From NCBI RefSeq assembly GCF_000789255.1, contig NZ_CP009552.1, forward strand, positions 1,674,001 through 1,738,000: a DNA stretch of 64,000 nucleotides, in the 5' to 3' direction. This DNA comes from Geoglobus acetivorans (lineage in GTDB: Archaea; Halobacteriota; Archaeoglobi; Archaeoglobales; Archaeoglobaceae). The position numbers and the translations under genes were made by a program. The notes beneath the pieces were generated by a model. That model made no database searches. It had not been told where the DNA came from and worked only from the letters and a program-made list of their open reading frames with translations. Below are positions 34,736 to 43,551 of the stretch, one piece after another (position 1 is the stretch's first letter; each line of letters opens with the position of its first letter).

Positions 34736-35851
34736 TCATTCGTACCTCAGGGCTTCAATCGGTTCAAGGTTGCTGGCCCTCCATGCAGGATACAGTCCGC
34801 TGATCACTGCTGTGAGTATGCCGAAAAAGAATCCTTCGAGAGAAAATATTACTGTTGTGAGGTTGAAGATTGTTGCAACGTCTCCCAGTATGAGCTTTGT
34901 TATCAGGTAGCCTCCGGCAATGCTCAGGACTGCCCCGACGAGACTTCCTGATACTCCCAGAATCGATGCCTCGAGCAGAAAGATTTTCATGATGACCTTT
35001 TTCCTCGCACCTATTGCACGCATTATGCCAATTTCCTTCGTTCTCTCGATGGTTGACATGAGCATGATGTTCAGTATACTAACACCGGCCACGAGCAGGG
35101 ACACTCCAGCTATTGCCATCAGAAACAGGTTCATCTGTGCGAACGCCTCATCTATTCTGTTCAGTATGGACTTCATCTCGAGAAGCTCCACTTTCTCATC
35201 TTTCATGTTGATTGTCCTTGATATGTATTTCTTGAAGGGTTCAATGTCCTCAATGTCCTTGACCTTTACAATCACTGCTGAATACTCTGCGGGATGTTCC
35301 TTCGGAGAAATTATCACAGCATTGTTTGGATTTATGTCGAACCTTGCCCCCTCTTTTTCGAGAATTGCGGAAATTCTGTATATCTTTCCGTTCAGGGTTA
35401 TCTTGTCTCCCAGCCTTATTTTGAGGTCCTCTGCGAGGGACTTCCCTATTATTGCTCTTCCTGCCTTCAGATTTATAACTCCGGATTCCACCTTGAAAAG
35501 GTCAGCCACATTCTGTTCATCAAGACCGTAGACTGTTACGACTCGCCTGTCCCCCCGGAATAAAAGCTCAAAGGCATCAGCTTTAACGGGAATTACCTGA
35601 GAAACAAACGGAGACTTTTGTATGGTTTCTATGTCTCTGTCGTCAATGAATCTGTACCCCTCTTTTGGATTCGGGGAGATGATGATCTCATTGGCTATAT
35701 CTCCAAAACTCTGGAGGACTGCTTTTTTCAGGTTGTCCCCAAAAATCCCTATGGATGTTATTGCAGTAACGCCTATGATAATCCCGATTATTGCCAGAAC
35801 GCTCCTCACTCTCGCTCTGCTCAGATTTCTAATTGCCAGCTGAAGATACAT
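34736..35851 (-). CDS. MacB/FtsX-type ABC transporter permease (module 1)
   Basis: A 371-residue permease. One span near the N-terminus (VRSVLAIIGIIIGVTAITS) is followed by a large extracytoplasmic MacB_PCD domain (about residues 40-240) and three C-terminal spans, ending with PAWRASNLEPIEALRYE, the typical MacB/LolE tail. Such systems use ATP to drive conformational work outside the membrane rather than classical transport. It overlaps the ATPase gene by 23 nt and forms a three-gene operon with a secreted COG1361-type protein. Confidence 0.92.
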   Translation of the reverse strand: MYLQLAIRNLSRARVRSVLAIIGIIIGVTAITSIGIFGDNLKKAVLQSFGDIANEIIISPNPKEGYRFIDDRDIETIQKSPFVSQVIPVKADAFELLFRGDRRVVTVYGLDEQNVADLFKVESGVINLKAGRAIIGKSLAEDLKIRLGDKITLNGKIYRISAILEKEGARFDINPNNAVIISPKEHPAEYSAVIVKVKDIEDIEPFKKYISRTINMKDEKVELLEMKSILNRIDEAFAQMNLFLMAIAGVSLLVAGVSILNIMLMSTIERTKEIGIMRAIGARKKVIMKIFLLEASILGVSGSLVGAVLSIAGGYLITKLILGDVATIFNLTTVIFSLEGFFFGILTAVISGLYPAWRASNLEPIEALRYE

Positions 35852-36515
35852 TTATGATCCTCCCGTCCCTCAGTCTAACCACTCTATCTGCATAACCTTT
35901 CAGCGACTCGTCGTGCGTAACGAGGACGACTGTAACTCCCTCTTCGTTGAGAACCCTGAGGATTTCCATAACCTGTTTCCCGGTTTTTGAGTCGAGGTTG
36001 CCTGTCGGTTCGTCGCAGAGCAGGATTTCGGGATTGTTGGCAAGGGCTCTTGCTATTGCAACCCTCTGCTGCTGCCCTCCACTCATCTCCACCGGTTTCC
36101 TTTCCGCTTCTTTTTCGATTCCCACCAGTTTCAAAAGCTCCATTGCTCTTTCACCCCTTTCCTGCTCGCTTATGCCCCTGAAAATCATGGGTAGCTCGAC
36201 GTTCTCTCTGGCGGTCAGAGTTGGAATCAGATTGAACTGCTGAAATACAAAGCCTATGGTGTCCCTCCTCAGATCTGTAAGCTCATCATCACTGAGCCTG
36301 GATGTGGCGACGCCGTTTATGTAAATCTCCCCTTCAGTTGGCTTATCAAGGCAGCCAATCAGGTTAAGCATTGTGCTTTTTCCACTGCCAGACGGCCCCA
36401 TGATTGTCAGAAACTCTCCCTTCTCGATTTCCAGGTTTATGCCGTCAAGTGCCTTTACCTCGTAAAATTCCGTCCTGTACACTTTTTTGACGTTGTCGAA
36501 TACCACAACCTTCAT
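35829..36515 (-). CDS. ABC transporter ATP-binding protein, LolD/MacB type (module 1)
   Basis: A 228-residue ATPase with Walker A GPSGSGKST, Q-loop VFQQFNLIPTLTA, signature MSGGQQQRVAIARAL, Walker B ILLCDEPTGNLDS and the switch His in VLVTHDE. The MacB/LolD subgroup is recognised by the NLIPTLTARENVELPM segment. It overlaps both neighbours, the permease by 23 nt and the COG1361-like protein by 4 nt. Confidence 0.95.
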   Translation of the reverse strand: MKVVVFDNVKKVYRTEFYEVKALDGINLEIEKGEFLTIMGPSGSGKSTMLNLIGCLDKPTEGEIYINGVATSRLSDDELTDLRRDTIGFVFQQFNLIPTLTARENVELPMIFRGISEQERGERAMELLKLVGIEKEAERKPVEMSGGQQQRVAIARALANNPEILLCDEPTGNLDSKTGKQVMEILRVLNEEGVTVVLVTHDESLKGYADRVVRLRDGRIINVSSAGN

Positions 36516-37765
36516 TTTCTCCTGAATGCCAGAATTGCAAGCAACACTATTGCCACCGACACGATTGCGGAGGCGTAGAGGATTTCTCTTCCTCCTTCAG
36601 CGTTTTTCAGTTCCACTTTTTTCTCCTCAGCAAATGACGAGATCGTCAGCACGTTACCTGCCAGGTTTTTCCAGCTGACCTCGATCGTTCCATTGCCCTC
36701 TGCCTTGAACGAGAACACTTCGTAATCCTCAGGAAGAATCGAACCGACAAAATAGCTTTTACCTCCAAAGCGGACTATGACGTTTTTAACCTCGGTTGAT
36801 CCGAGATTGCACACCTCTCCTGTAAGTGTGCTGTCATCGAATTCATATCCGCATATCTGGACCGCACTTTCGTTAATTGTGTTGAATTCGAGCTTTTTCG
36901 TCATCTCATGTTCCTTTCCAAGTTCATCCCTGTATTTCAGCGTAACATCGGCGCCTTTTTCTGGCTGAACGTAGAAACTCCCTTCCCAGGTCTCGTTTGG
37001 CTTCAGCTCCGGAATGAACCTCTCGTCCCCACCAATGGTTATGCTTAGGGAATTTATCGGCGATTTTTTGAGGTTGGCTACCTTGACAGAAACCTCAACA
37101 GCCTCATTTGCGTATGCGTTACGATTATATGTAACGGAAAGGGTAACCCCAGATGATGTGATCCACACTGGATTCACTTCCTTAATGACACTGTGGATGT
37201 TATTTCCGTTGCTGTATTCTATTTCAAAACGGAGTTTTTCCGGTTTTTCTGGTGTGAAAACAAATTCAAAGTCGTTCCCATAACTTTCTGAAGGGGAAGC
37301 GTTGAATAGTGGTTTAATTCTTACCGCAGAATCCCAGATGGCCGAGACAGAAATCACGTTCTTTTCTCCGAGATATATCTCGCCGGTCTTTAGAACCAGT
37401 TCCGGTTCAGCGCTTTCGACTGTGAAAGGTATGTATGTCCTTATGATCCCGTTGTATGTTTTCACACTCACCTCAACAATATGTGTCCCCTCTTTTTCGG
37501 CTTTGAAGATGAACGGGAGGCGATATTCTGAGTTGGGGGGTATCACTCCCACTTCAGAGAAGATTCTCGGTGAAATGAGGTCTGAAAAGAATACAATGCT
37601 TCGGAGATTCTCCGGGATTGGATTCGGGTTTTTTATTATCAGGAAACATTCCACCTCATCGCCCACGAGTATTCTATCCTGGCTGATCTCGTATGTTACT
37701 GACACCTGGGCGGCTGCAGGGGCAATCAATATGAGGAGACCAATAATGAAAATCAATTTTTTCAT
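36512..37765 (-). CDS. Secreted, membrane-anchored COG1361-like protein (module 1)
   Basis: A 417-residue protein with an N-terminal signal peptide (MKKLIFIIGLLILIAPAAAQ), several Ig-like or NEW3-type beta domains, and a C-terminal membrane anchor (ILYASAIVSVAIVLLAILAF) with a basic tail. COG1361 proteins are cell-envelope proteins that often precede MacB-type ABC genes in archaea and may be the extracellular partner of the permease. The same three-part arrangement recurs at 51455-54744, but the two proteins share little obvious sequence. Confidence 0.8.
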   Translation of the reverse strand: MKKLIFIIGLLILIAPAAAQVSVTYEISQDRILVGDEVECFLIIKNPNPIPENLRSIVFFSDLISPRIFSEVGVIPPNSEYRLPFIFKAEKEGTHIVEVSVKTYNGIIRTYIPFTVESAEPELVLKTGEIYLGEKNVISVSAIWDSAVRIKPLFNASPSESYGNDFEFVFTPEKPEKLRFEIEYSNGNNIHSVIKEVNPVWITSSGVTLSVTYNRNAYANEAVEVSVKVANLKKSPINSLSITIGGDERFIPELKPNETWEGSFYVQPEKGADVTLKYRDELGKEHEMTKKLEFNTINESAVQICGYEFDDSTLTGEVCNLGSTEVKNVIVRFGGKSYFVGSILPEDYEVFSFKAEGNGTIEVSWKNLAGNVLTISSFAEEKKVELKNAEGGREILYASAIVSVAIVLLAILAFRRK

Positions 37766-37833
37766 ATTTGTGTGAAGTGGTGCAGTGAATTTAATCTTTT
37801 CTCCTGAACATCGTCACGGGCCGAGTAAAGGGC

Positions 37834-39117
37834 TTAAGTGGACTCTCTCCACACTAACAGCAGTGTGAGGGCGACCCTGGTGAGTGTCAGAGCGGCCAGC
37901 AATGCGAACAGCTCCAAAACTGCGTTGAACACCAGAAAGACCATTGTCAGGAATATTCTTTCATCTCTCTTTCCGGGAATTTTTCTCAAAACCGGATAAT
38001 CCTGAAAAATACTCCTTCCAAACGCCCCTCTGTATCTTTCAGAGGTGTAGCTCACCATGTAGCTGCCAAACGCTGCAAGGGAGAAAAGAACCCATCCGGA
38101 TGTGTTGAGGCCAGAAGTATATGCGAGGCCAAGCAGAAAAAGGAAATCGACGATTCTGTCCAGATTTGAATCTATCCAGCCGCCAAACGAACTGCCCATC
38201 ATTCTCGCCCGTGCAATTTCCCCATCAATGCCATCCAAAATTGAACTCAGCTGAAAAAATATGCCTGCAACGGGTTTGGAGAAAAATATCAGAAAAAAGG
38301 ACGTTATTCCTGCAAGGAAGCTTATTAAGGATGCCTGGTTTGGTGTAAGGCTATCAATGACCTTTTCTGTAACCCTGATCGATATCTTTCTGTTCAGGTG
38401 CCTTGAAATGAATCCATCCTCTCCAGACTTTATGCTCCTCCTTATAATCTCCCTGTTTGCCCTTTCAAGTTCTTCTTTGGTGTCAACATCCATCCAGAAT
38501 TTGCTCGAAACCAGTGTGACCTCCACTCTTGCTCTTTCCATTATTTCGGAAAGAGACACCTCTTCCTTGTCTTTTACAATTTCTTCAGCGTGCCTGAAAA
38601 TTTCAGGTGTCAGTACAAAAAATCCGGTGTCAATGCAGTCGAAATCTTTCAGGTTCTTTCCTATTCTCTCTACCCTGCCATTTTTCACCCTTACTTTCGT
38701 GGCCTCGCTGATATCCACGAATTCCGGTTCAGGATCTCCAACCAGACCCTTCGCTCTCACTGCCTCTTTTATAAACTCTTCTTCGTAAACGTGGTCGCCC
38801 ATTATCAGGATGAACTCCTCGTCGATGAAGTCTTTTGCCAGGTAGAGGGAATAACCGTTACCTTTTTCCGGATGGGCATTGGTGACGTATCTGAATTTGA
38901 AACCCTCTTTTTCAAGAAACTCCATGATCTGGGGTCCGAATTTAGGATTGATGACGAGAATGAACTCGCGAACCCCGCAATCCTGGAGCATTTTGATGTT
39001 TCTCCAGATTATCTCCCTTCCTCCCACCTTCAGCAATGCTTTCGGGCGACCTCCCATCCGCGTCCCCAGACCGGCTGTGAGTATCACTGCCTTTCTGGGA
39101 ACATTTTCGGGGGTCAT
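37834..39117 (-). CDS. Bifunctional CTP:inositol-1-phosphate cytidylyltransferase / DIPP synthase
   Basis: A 427-residue fusion. The first half (about 1-235) is a nucleotidyltransferase with LTAGLGTRMGGRPKALLKVG. The second half is a CDP-alcohol phosphatidyltransferase with DGIDGEIARARMMGSSFGGW and a following DSNLDR, matching D-G-x2-A-R-x8-G-x3-D-x3-D. In A. fulgidus this fused enzyme makes CDP-inositol and then phosphorylated di-myo-inositol-1,1'-phosphate, a heat-protective solute. Its presence points to a hyperthermophile. Several membrane spans in the second half place it at the cytoplasmic membrane. Confidence 0.92.
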   Translation of the reverse strand: MTPENVPRKAVILTAGLGTRMGGRPKALLKVGGREIIWRNIKMLQDCGVREFILVINPKFGPQIMEFLEKEGFKFRYVTNAHPEKGNGYSLYLAKDFIDEEFILIMGDHVYEEEFIKEAVRAKGLVGDPEPEFVDISEATKVRVKNGRVERIGKNLKDFDCIDTGFFVLTPEIFRHAEEIVKDKEEVSLSEIMERARVEVTLVSSKFWMDVDTKEELERANREIIRRSIKSGEDGFISRHLNRKISIRVTEKVIDSLTPNQASLISFLAGITSFFLIFFSKPVAGIFFQLSSILDGIDGEIARARMMGSSFGGWIDSNLDRIVDFLFLLGLAYTSGLNTSGWVLFSLAAFGSYMVSYTSERYRGAFGRSIFQDYPVLRKIPGKRDERIFLTMVFLVFNAVLELFALLAALTLTRVALTLLLVWREST

Positions 39118-39202
39118 GCGAAAATATTGGGGTTTTATGAATATAAATTAATCCATGGAAATGCTGCTTGCAAGACCTTTTCAGGAAAGTGTTATATAGC
39201 AT

Positions 39203-39222
39203 TTGATGTAAAATTATATCAA
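39203..39222. promoter_or_regulatory. Palindromic operator candidate of the blaI-like gene
   Basis: TTGATGTAA and TTATATCAA, separated by two bases, form a near-perfect inverted repeat (8 of 9 bases pair). Its last base is the first base of the blaI-like start codon. A dimeric BlaI-type regulator bound here would block transcription or translation of its own gene. No TACA-TGTA core identical to the staphylococcal operator is present. Confidence 0.5.
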
Positions 39223-39575
39223 TGGTGAAAAAGGAAAGAATAGAATTTGATGAAAACATATCTCCTCTATCACCACTGGAAGAAAGGATTATGGACTTTC
39301 TCTGGACCAATGGTCCATCTCCCATTGGGGTTATTTCTGAAAGTTTGAACGTTACAATGTCGAGTGTCGCCGCAACTCTCGACAGGCTTGTGAAAAATGG
39401 AATTGTCGAAAGAAGACAGGAAAAAGTAGATGGCAGAAGAAAGTTTGTTTATTATCCTCTGCTATCCAAAGACGATATGGTCAAAATGTTTGTGGAGAAC
39501 ATACTGGACAGGCTTGTTGAGAATTTTGGAGATGTGGTGGTGGAGTACTTCCACAGGAGAGGCATTAGGCAATGA
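39222..39575 (+). CDS. BlaI/MecI-type winged-helix regulator
   Basis: A 117-residue protein. The N-terminal wHTH begins LSPLEERIMDFLWTNGPSPI and has the recognition region MSSVAATLDRLVKNGIVERR, followed by a C-terminal helical part for dimerisation; this fits the BlaI/MecI/CopY family. In bacteria BlaI is cut by the membrane protease BlaR1 when a signal arrives. Here the next gene, overlapping by 4 nt, encodes a membrane-associated HExxH peptidase, so the same logic may apply. Confidence 0.82.
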   Translation: MVKKERIEFDENISPLSPLEERIMDFLWTNGPSPIGVISESLNVTMSSVAATLDRLVKNGIVERRQEKVDGRRKFVYYPLLSKDDMVKMFVENILDRLVENFGDVVVEYFHRRGIRQ

Positions 39576-40219
39576 ACACCCTGGAGTGCACGATTGTCTG
39601 CTTCAAACAGTCAGGAATGATGTTTCCGATTCTGGTGATCACCTCCGGTGTTCTCATTTCTCTGGCAGGCTATTTTGCTGTCAGAGATAATATTGAAAAA
39701 CTCAGATTTTACTGGATGGCGAACGTACTCGCCCTGTTCAACGCTCCGGTTGTTTACTTTTCTATGGCATGTGACATGCTGTTTTTCCTTAAACTGTACA
39801 TCACGTATGCTTTTCTGGTCCTGACCGGAATTTTCATTTCTCCACACCTTTACAGGTATTATCTGAAAAAGAAGTATGGTTACGAGAGAGATGGAGAGCT
39901 TGAGAGGCTTGCAGGCCTTGAGAGGGTGTATCTTCTAAATACTTCATTTCCAAGAGCTTTTACAATGGGGAGAGATGTTTTCATATCTGCGGGGATGCTT
40001 GAAATTCTGGACGAGTCCGAGCTGATGGCTGTGCTGTATCATGAAAAGTTCCATGTAATTGAGAACAAGACTCCTTTCCTCAACAAGCTGAAGTTTCTGA
40101 CGTTTTTGCCGTTTTCACAGGAAAAAATCGAGAAAATGGCAGACGAGTATGCGATCAGGATGGTCGGTAGAGGTCCACTGGAAAGAGCAAAGAAAAAGTT
40201 GGAAGAGTTCTACGGTTAA
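39572..40219 (+). CDS. M56/M48-like membrane metallopeptidase
   Basis: A 215-residue protein with two to three N-terminal spans (residues 18-36, 47-65, 70-92) and a cytoplasmic peptidase domain. The zinc motif HEKFH is at 157-161 and a likely third ligand lies in EKMADEYAIR (about 188-195). The domain is close in size to the BlaR1 protease portion, but the large external sensor domain of BlaR1 is absent. It overlaps the blaI-like gene by 4 nt and is convergent with ccmH, sharing 4 bp at the ends. Confidence 0.8.
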   Translation: MNTLECTIVCFKQSGMMFPILVITSGVLISLAGYFAVRDNIEKLRFYWMANVLALFNAPVVYFSMACDMLFFLKLYITYAFLVLTGIFISPHLYRYYLKKKYGYERDGELERLAGLERVYLLNTSFPRAFTMGRDVFISAGMLEILDESELMAVLYHEKFHVIENKTPFLNKLKFLTFLPFSQEKIEKMADEYAIRMVGRGPLERAKKKLEEFYG

Positions 40220-40635
40220 TGTTCGAGCTCCAGATCCTCGTAATCTTTGTTGATAATCTCGTCAGGATCTGCGTACCACTCTGACCTCCTTCTCTTCAGT
40301 ATGGCGTACAGAACGATCAGACCTGCCGAGATGAGGACTACCGGATAGTACCAGAGTCCCGCAAAAACACCTTCTTTGGGAGGATTGGCCAGAATCTCCT
40401 TACCGTATGTTGACTGAAGTTCAGCTATAATCTCTTCCTTTGTCATACCCGAACCGATCATCTGGTTTATCTCTTCTCTAAGTTTGGCTGCAGTTCCGCA
40501 CTCACAGCTTTTCAGTATCATGCCGCAACCGCATGTACAGAGCACGTCACTCTGAATGTCGTCGAGGGTTACTGCAAGAGCTTTGCCACCTGCGATTAAA
40601 AGTAAAAATAGGACAATCACTGCTTTCAATTTCAT
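40216..40635 (-). CDS. ccmH: CcmH-like cytochrome c maturation protein (downstream copy)
   Basis: A 139-residue protein from the ATG at 40635, which overlaps the ccmF stop by 4 nt; the longer frame to 40743 lies inside ccmF. It has a signal peptide (residues 1-21), a domain with the cysteine motif CTCGCGMILKSCEC (residues 33-46), a helical segment (MIGSGMTKEEIIAELQSTYG) and a C-terminal span (about 95-113). The usual bacterial motif is LRCxxC; this variant has five cysteines. CcmH proteins reduce apocytochrome thiols before heme attachment. Confidence 0.85.
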   Translation of the reverse strand: MKLKAVIVLFLLLIAGGKALAVTLDDIQSDVLCTCGCGMILKSCECGTAAKLREEINQMIGSGMTKEEIIAELQSTYGKEILANPPKEGVFAGLWYYPVVLISAGLIVLYAILKRRRSEWYADPDEIINKDYEDLELEH

Positions 40636-42587
40636 GAAACCACCTCTTCTTTTTTCTTTGTACCTTCGAACAGCCCTCTGACGAATCTCCTCGGTATCAG
40701 AGCAAACACTCCTCCAGCGGTCAAAATCCAGCTTCCAAGCCATATCAGGTTCACAGTAGGTTCGATTTTGACTGTCAGCAGAACCGAATTTTCATCTATT
40801 CCATTCAGGATGAGATAGAGATCTTTCGGGAATTCCGTATGGATGTACACCTTCCTTATCTGTTCTCCGTTGCCCGCTTTATACAGCTCTATTGCGGGTC
40901 TGGCTTCACCGAGCAGTCTTCCGTCTTTCCATATCTCGATCTTTGCCGCCCATGTTGTTTTTAGCGGAGTGTCTTCATAGTCCGGTGCGGAGTATATCAG
41001 GGTGTATTCTCCAAAGTTTGCTGGCTGGTGTATCTGGAGCCTTACGTTCTCGTATTCTTGGGCGTAAATTCCACCCGCAATGCCGATGAAAACCAGGAGC
41101 AGTCCCAGATGGGCAGTATAACCTCCGTATCTTCTTCTCCTCCTGAGGACGATCTTGATCAGACTCAGGTTGCCGTACTGTTCTCTGAAGCTGGTCGTAT
41201 CCCAGATGTATTGCTGAAGGTGAGTGGTTATCGCAAACAGGAATGAGGAAATTGCTATCACCATCTCAAACCTGTGTCCTACTGCGATTGAGTATACAAG
41301 TCCTGCAATGAATGCGGCTGCAGGCAGTCTGAGTCTCTTCAGAAGTTCTTTACCAGAGGTCCGTCTCCACGGGAACGCTATGCACAGTCCAAGCAGGATT
41401 ATGAGGAAGAACGCAAGAGGCGTGATCACCGTGTTGTAGAATGGCGGGCCGATTGTGACCTTGTATCCCGTGATACCCTCGCTTATCAGCGGGAATATTG
41501 TACCCCAGAATACTGTGAGTGCTGAGGTAACGAGTATCAGATTGTTGAACAGAAATGTGGCCTCTTTTGAAGCTGCAGCTTCGATTATGTCCTTGCTTTT
41601 TATGTAATCCTTACGCTCGTAGATTATGTACAGCGTTATTGCGAATACGGCAAAGAGCATGAATGTGAACGGGGGTGTGAGGTTGCTCTGCCCGAATGCG
41701 TGAACGCTGCTTATTACTCCGCTCCTCGTAATGTATGTCCCGAGGATGACGAATTCAAAGGTCATGAATGCCAGAATTATGTTCCAGAGCTTCATGCCTC
41801 GTCTGGCTTCCTGAATCATGACACTGTGCATCAGTGCAGAGAGAGTTAGCCACGGGAGGAGTGAGGAGTTTTCCACAGGATCCCATGCCCAGTAACCGCC
41901 CCAGCCGAGGACGTCATACGCCCAGAGCGCTCCCCAGAATATGCCCTGAGTAAGCCAGATCCACGTGAACACTATCCATTTTCTCCCCCTGTACACCCAG
42001 GTGTCGTTGGCTGTCATCACACCTGCAAGTGCCAAGGCATACACCAAAGCTGAGCCAGCGTATCCCAGGAACAGTGTTGGTGGATGAGCCGCCATTTCGG
42101 GGGTCTGGAGCAGAGGGTTAAGTCCGGCTCCATCTGAAGGCATAAATCCGAGGTCCCGGAACGGATTCTGGATTGAAATCAGCAGTGTGAGGAAGAACAG
42201 GGCAATGATGTTCACTATCATTAGTGTGTATGCAGAGAGAAGGTCTTTTTTCTCCATTCTCACATAAGCAACCGCGTAACCCATTATCAGAACTGTCCAG
42301 AGCAGAAGGGAACCTTCAGAACCGGCCCAGAACGCAGTTATCTTGTAAGCTGCAGGAAGTGCTATGTTTGAATGATATGCCACATACTCTATTCTGAAGT
42401 TATCTGTGAGGAAGTAATAAACCAGCAGTGCTGAGCTGACCAGTGTCGCTGCTGCAGATAGATAGATGGCTTTCTCTCCGTTTTTGAGGTATGATGCTCT
42501 CTTTTCCTTTATACCGAAGTAGTACGCTGCGGTGGAGTAAAGCGTACTGATGAATGCTATAAACAGAAAAATATATCCTATATCCAC
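40632..42587 (-). CDS. ccmF: Cytochrome c heme lyase CcmF
   Basis: A 651-residue protein with about 14 spans. The heme-binding WWD domain reads WGGYWAWDPVENSSLLPWL; conserved histidines flank it, and AFWAGSEGSLLLWTVLI is the typical early motif. CcmF joins heme to CXXCH motifs outside the cell. The operon order is cytochrome c - ccmH - ccmF - ccmH. CcmC is encoded separately (7199-7837). The length is the same as that of bacterial CcmF. Confidence 0.96.
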   Translation of the reverse strand: MDIGYIFLFIAFISTLYSTAAYYFGIKEKRASYLKNGEKAIYLSAAATLVSSALLVYYFLTDNFRIEYVAYHSNIALPAAYKITAFWAGSEGSLLLWTVLIMGYAVAYVRMEKKDLLSAYTLMIVNIIALFFLTLLISIQNPFRDLGFMPSDGAGLNPLLQTPEMAAHPPTLFLGYAGSALVYALALAGVMTANDTWVYRGRKWIVFTWIWLTQGIFWGALWAYDVLGWGGYWAWDPVENSSLLPWLTLSALMHSVMIQEARRGMKLWNIILAFMTFEFVILGTYITRSGVISSVHAFGQSNLTPPFTFMLFAVFAITLYIIYERKDYIKSKDIIEAAASKEATFLFNNLILVTSALTVFWGTIFPLISEGITGYKVTIGPPFYNTVITPLAFFLIILLGLCIAFPWRRTSGKELLKRLRLPAAAFIAGLVYSIAVGHRFEMVIAISSFLFAITTHLQQYIWDTTSFREQYGNLSLIKIVLRRRRRYGGYTAHLGLLLVFIGIAGGIYAQEYENVRLQIHQPANFGEYTLIYSAPDYEDTPLKTTWAAKIEIWKDGRLLGEARPAIELYKAGNGEQIRKVYIHTEFPKDLYLILNGIDENSVLLTVKIEPTVNLIWLGSWILTAGGVFALIPRRFVRGLFEGTKKKEEVVS

Positions 42588-42599
42588 GATTTCACCTCC

Positions 42600-43031
42600 T
42601 CATAATTCCCAGTCGTTATCCTTTCCTGGCTTCTTTCCGCCTTTTCTGCCTTTATTCTTGGATCTGCTTCCGAGCTGATATGCGATTATTCCCGTTATAA
42701 CAATTGCGGCCAGATAGAATGGTAACGGGTTCACATTGTTGTTTCTTGAGGCAGATTTTATCGCCTCCAGTTCAGCGTTTACGAGAATGGCGCTACCGTA
42801 CTGATTTACAAATTTCTGGATGATCTCGTCCGGAGTCTTTCCTGACGTAAGCTCTCTCGAAATCTCTGTTTTTGCTGCGACTGCAGTTTCGCATTCACAG
42901 CTGTACAGAATCTCTCCACAACCGCATGGACAGTATATCTTTGTTTCAACGTCAAGCGGTGAGTATGCTGAACTTGCCACTCCAGAAAATATTATCAGGA
43001 TCGCTACCAGTTTGACCAGTTTTTTCAACAT
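42600..43031 (-). CDS. ccmH: CcmH-like cytochrome c maturation protein (upstream copy)
   Basis: A 143-residue protein with a signal peptide (to about residue 22), the cysteine motif CPCGCGEILYSCEC at 34-47, the helical TSGKTPDEIIQKFVNQYG segment and one C-terminal span (PLPFYLAAIVITGIIAYQLG), then a strongly basic Gly/Lys-rich tail. It is a paralogue of the protein at 40216-40635, with the same five-cysteine spacing. Two copies flanking ccmF suggest division of labour, for example one acting as CcmH and the other as a resolving partner in place of CcmG. Confidence 0.82.
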   Translation of the reverse strand: MLKKLVKLVAILIIFSGVASSAYSPLDVETKIYCPCGCGEILYSCECETAVAAKTEISRELTSGKTPDEIIQKFVNQYGSAILVNAELEAIKSASRNNNVNPLPFYLAAIVITGIIAYQLGSRSKNKGRKGGKKPGKDNDWEL

Positions 43032-43067
43032 CCTATCACCTACTTTACAGTCAGTGAAAAACAGTAT

Positions 43068-43457
43068 TTAAATCTTTCTAACTATCAGCATTGCCAGGTA
43101 TATGGCGAACAGAGCTGCCAGCACCTCCATTCCTGGAGCCTCTTTTCCCGGTTTGGAGTCGGGATCTCCCGGAAATGTGCCTGAACTGAGTTCCTGCTGG
43201 TTTGTGTATCCATCTCCATCACTGTCTTTGGTGAGGAGCCTTTCTCCCTTTCCAAGTTTGGCATAGTCTGCCCCAAAACTGTTCAATCCTCCATATCCAG
43301 AACTCTGGACATGACAGAGGGTGCACTTCTTAATGCTGTCGCTGTATTCTTTGAAATCCTTCATGTACTCTGGCCTTGCATCCACCGGTGCCAGGAGTAG
43401 AAGGGACACCAGCAGAATTACGGCCGTTACATTTCTCCAGCGTTTCCACACACTCAT
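43068..43457 (-). CDS. Monoheme c-type cytochrome with calcium-binding-like repeat
   Basis: A 129-residue exported protein: signal peptide (about 1-27), one heme site CTLCH at 45-49, an acidic segment DSDGDGYTNQQEL (about 78-90) like an EF-hand or thrombospondin type-3 calcium loop, and a C-terminal span. The ATG at 43457 has GGAGGATGAG before it; the longer frame to 43655 is not supported. It heads the ccmH-ccmF-ccmH operon and probably carries electrons at the outer face of the membrane. Its TATA box lies near 43496-43502. Confidence 0.88.
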   Translation of the reverse strand: MSVWKRWRNVTAVILLVSLLLLAPVDARPEYMKDFKEYSDSIKKCTLCHVQSSGYGGLNSFGADYAKLGKGERLLTKDSDGDGYTNQQELSSGTFPGDPDSKPGKEAPGMEVLAALFAIYLAMLIVRKI

Positions 43458-43472
43458 CTGCTCATCCTCCTG

Positions 43473-43489
43473 TTTACAGCAGGTGTAAA
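43473..43489. promoter_or_regulatory. TTTACA-N5-TGTAAA palindrome at the cytochrome operon start
   Basis: The plus strand reads TTTACA, five bases, TGTAAA: a perfect 6 bp inverted repeat. It lies just downstream of the operon's TATA box (minus strand, about 43496-43502), so it overlaps the expected transcription start, a typical repressor position. The TACA/TGTA halves recall BlaI/CopY-type operators, and a BlaI-like gene lies at the other end of the operon, so a regulatory link is possible. Confidence 0.5.
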
Positions 43490-43517
43490 TCGAGAAATAT
43501 AAGTCTTTCCGGTGCCA

Positions 43518-43551
43518 GAATGTTAACAGGCATATTGGATTTTTAACATTC
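43518..43551. promoter_or_regulatory. 9 bp inverted repeat between divergent cytochrome and wHTH genes
   Basis: GAATGTTAA and TTAACATTC are perfect inverted copies separated by 16 bp. They lie between the cytochrome promoter (minus strand) and the start of the membrane winged-helix gene at 43594, so a regulator bound here could control both directions. The spacing, about two and a half helical turns between centres, fits two bound dimers or one large one. Confidence 0.55.

Noticed and set aside
40635-40743. N-terminal extension of the downstream CcmH
   Set aside because: It is antisense-like basic sequence inside ccmF, and the signal peptide begins at the ATG at 40635.
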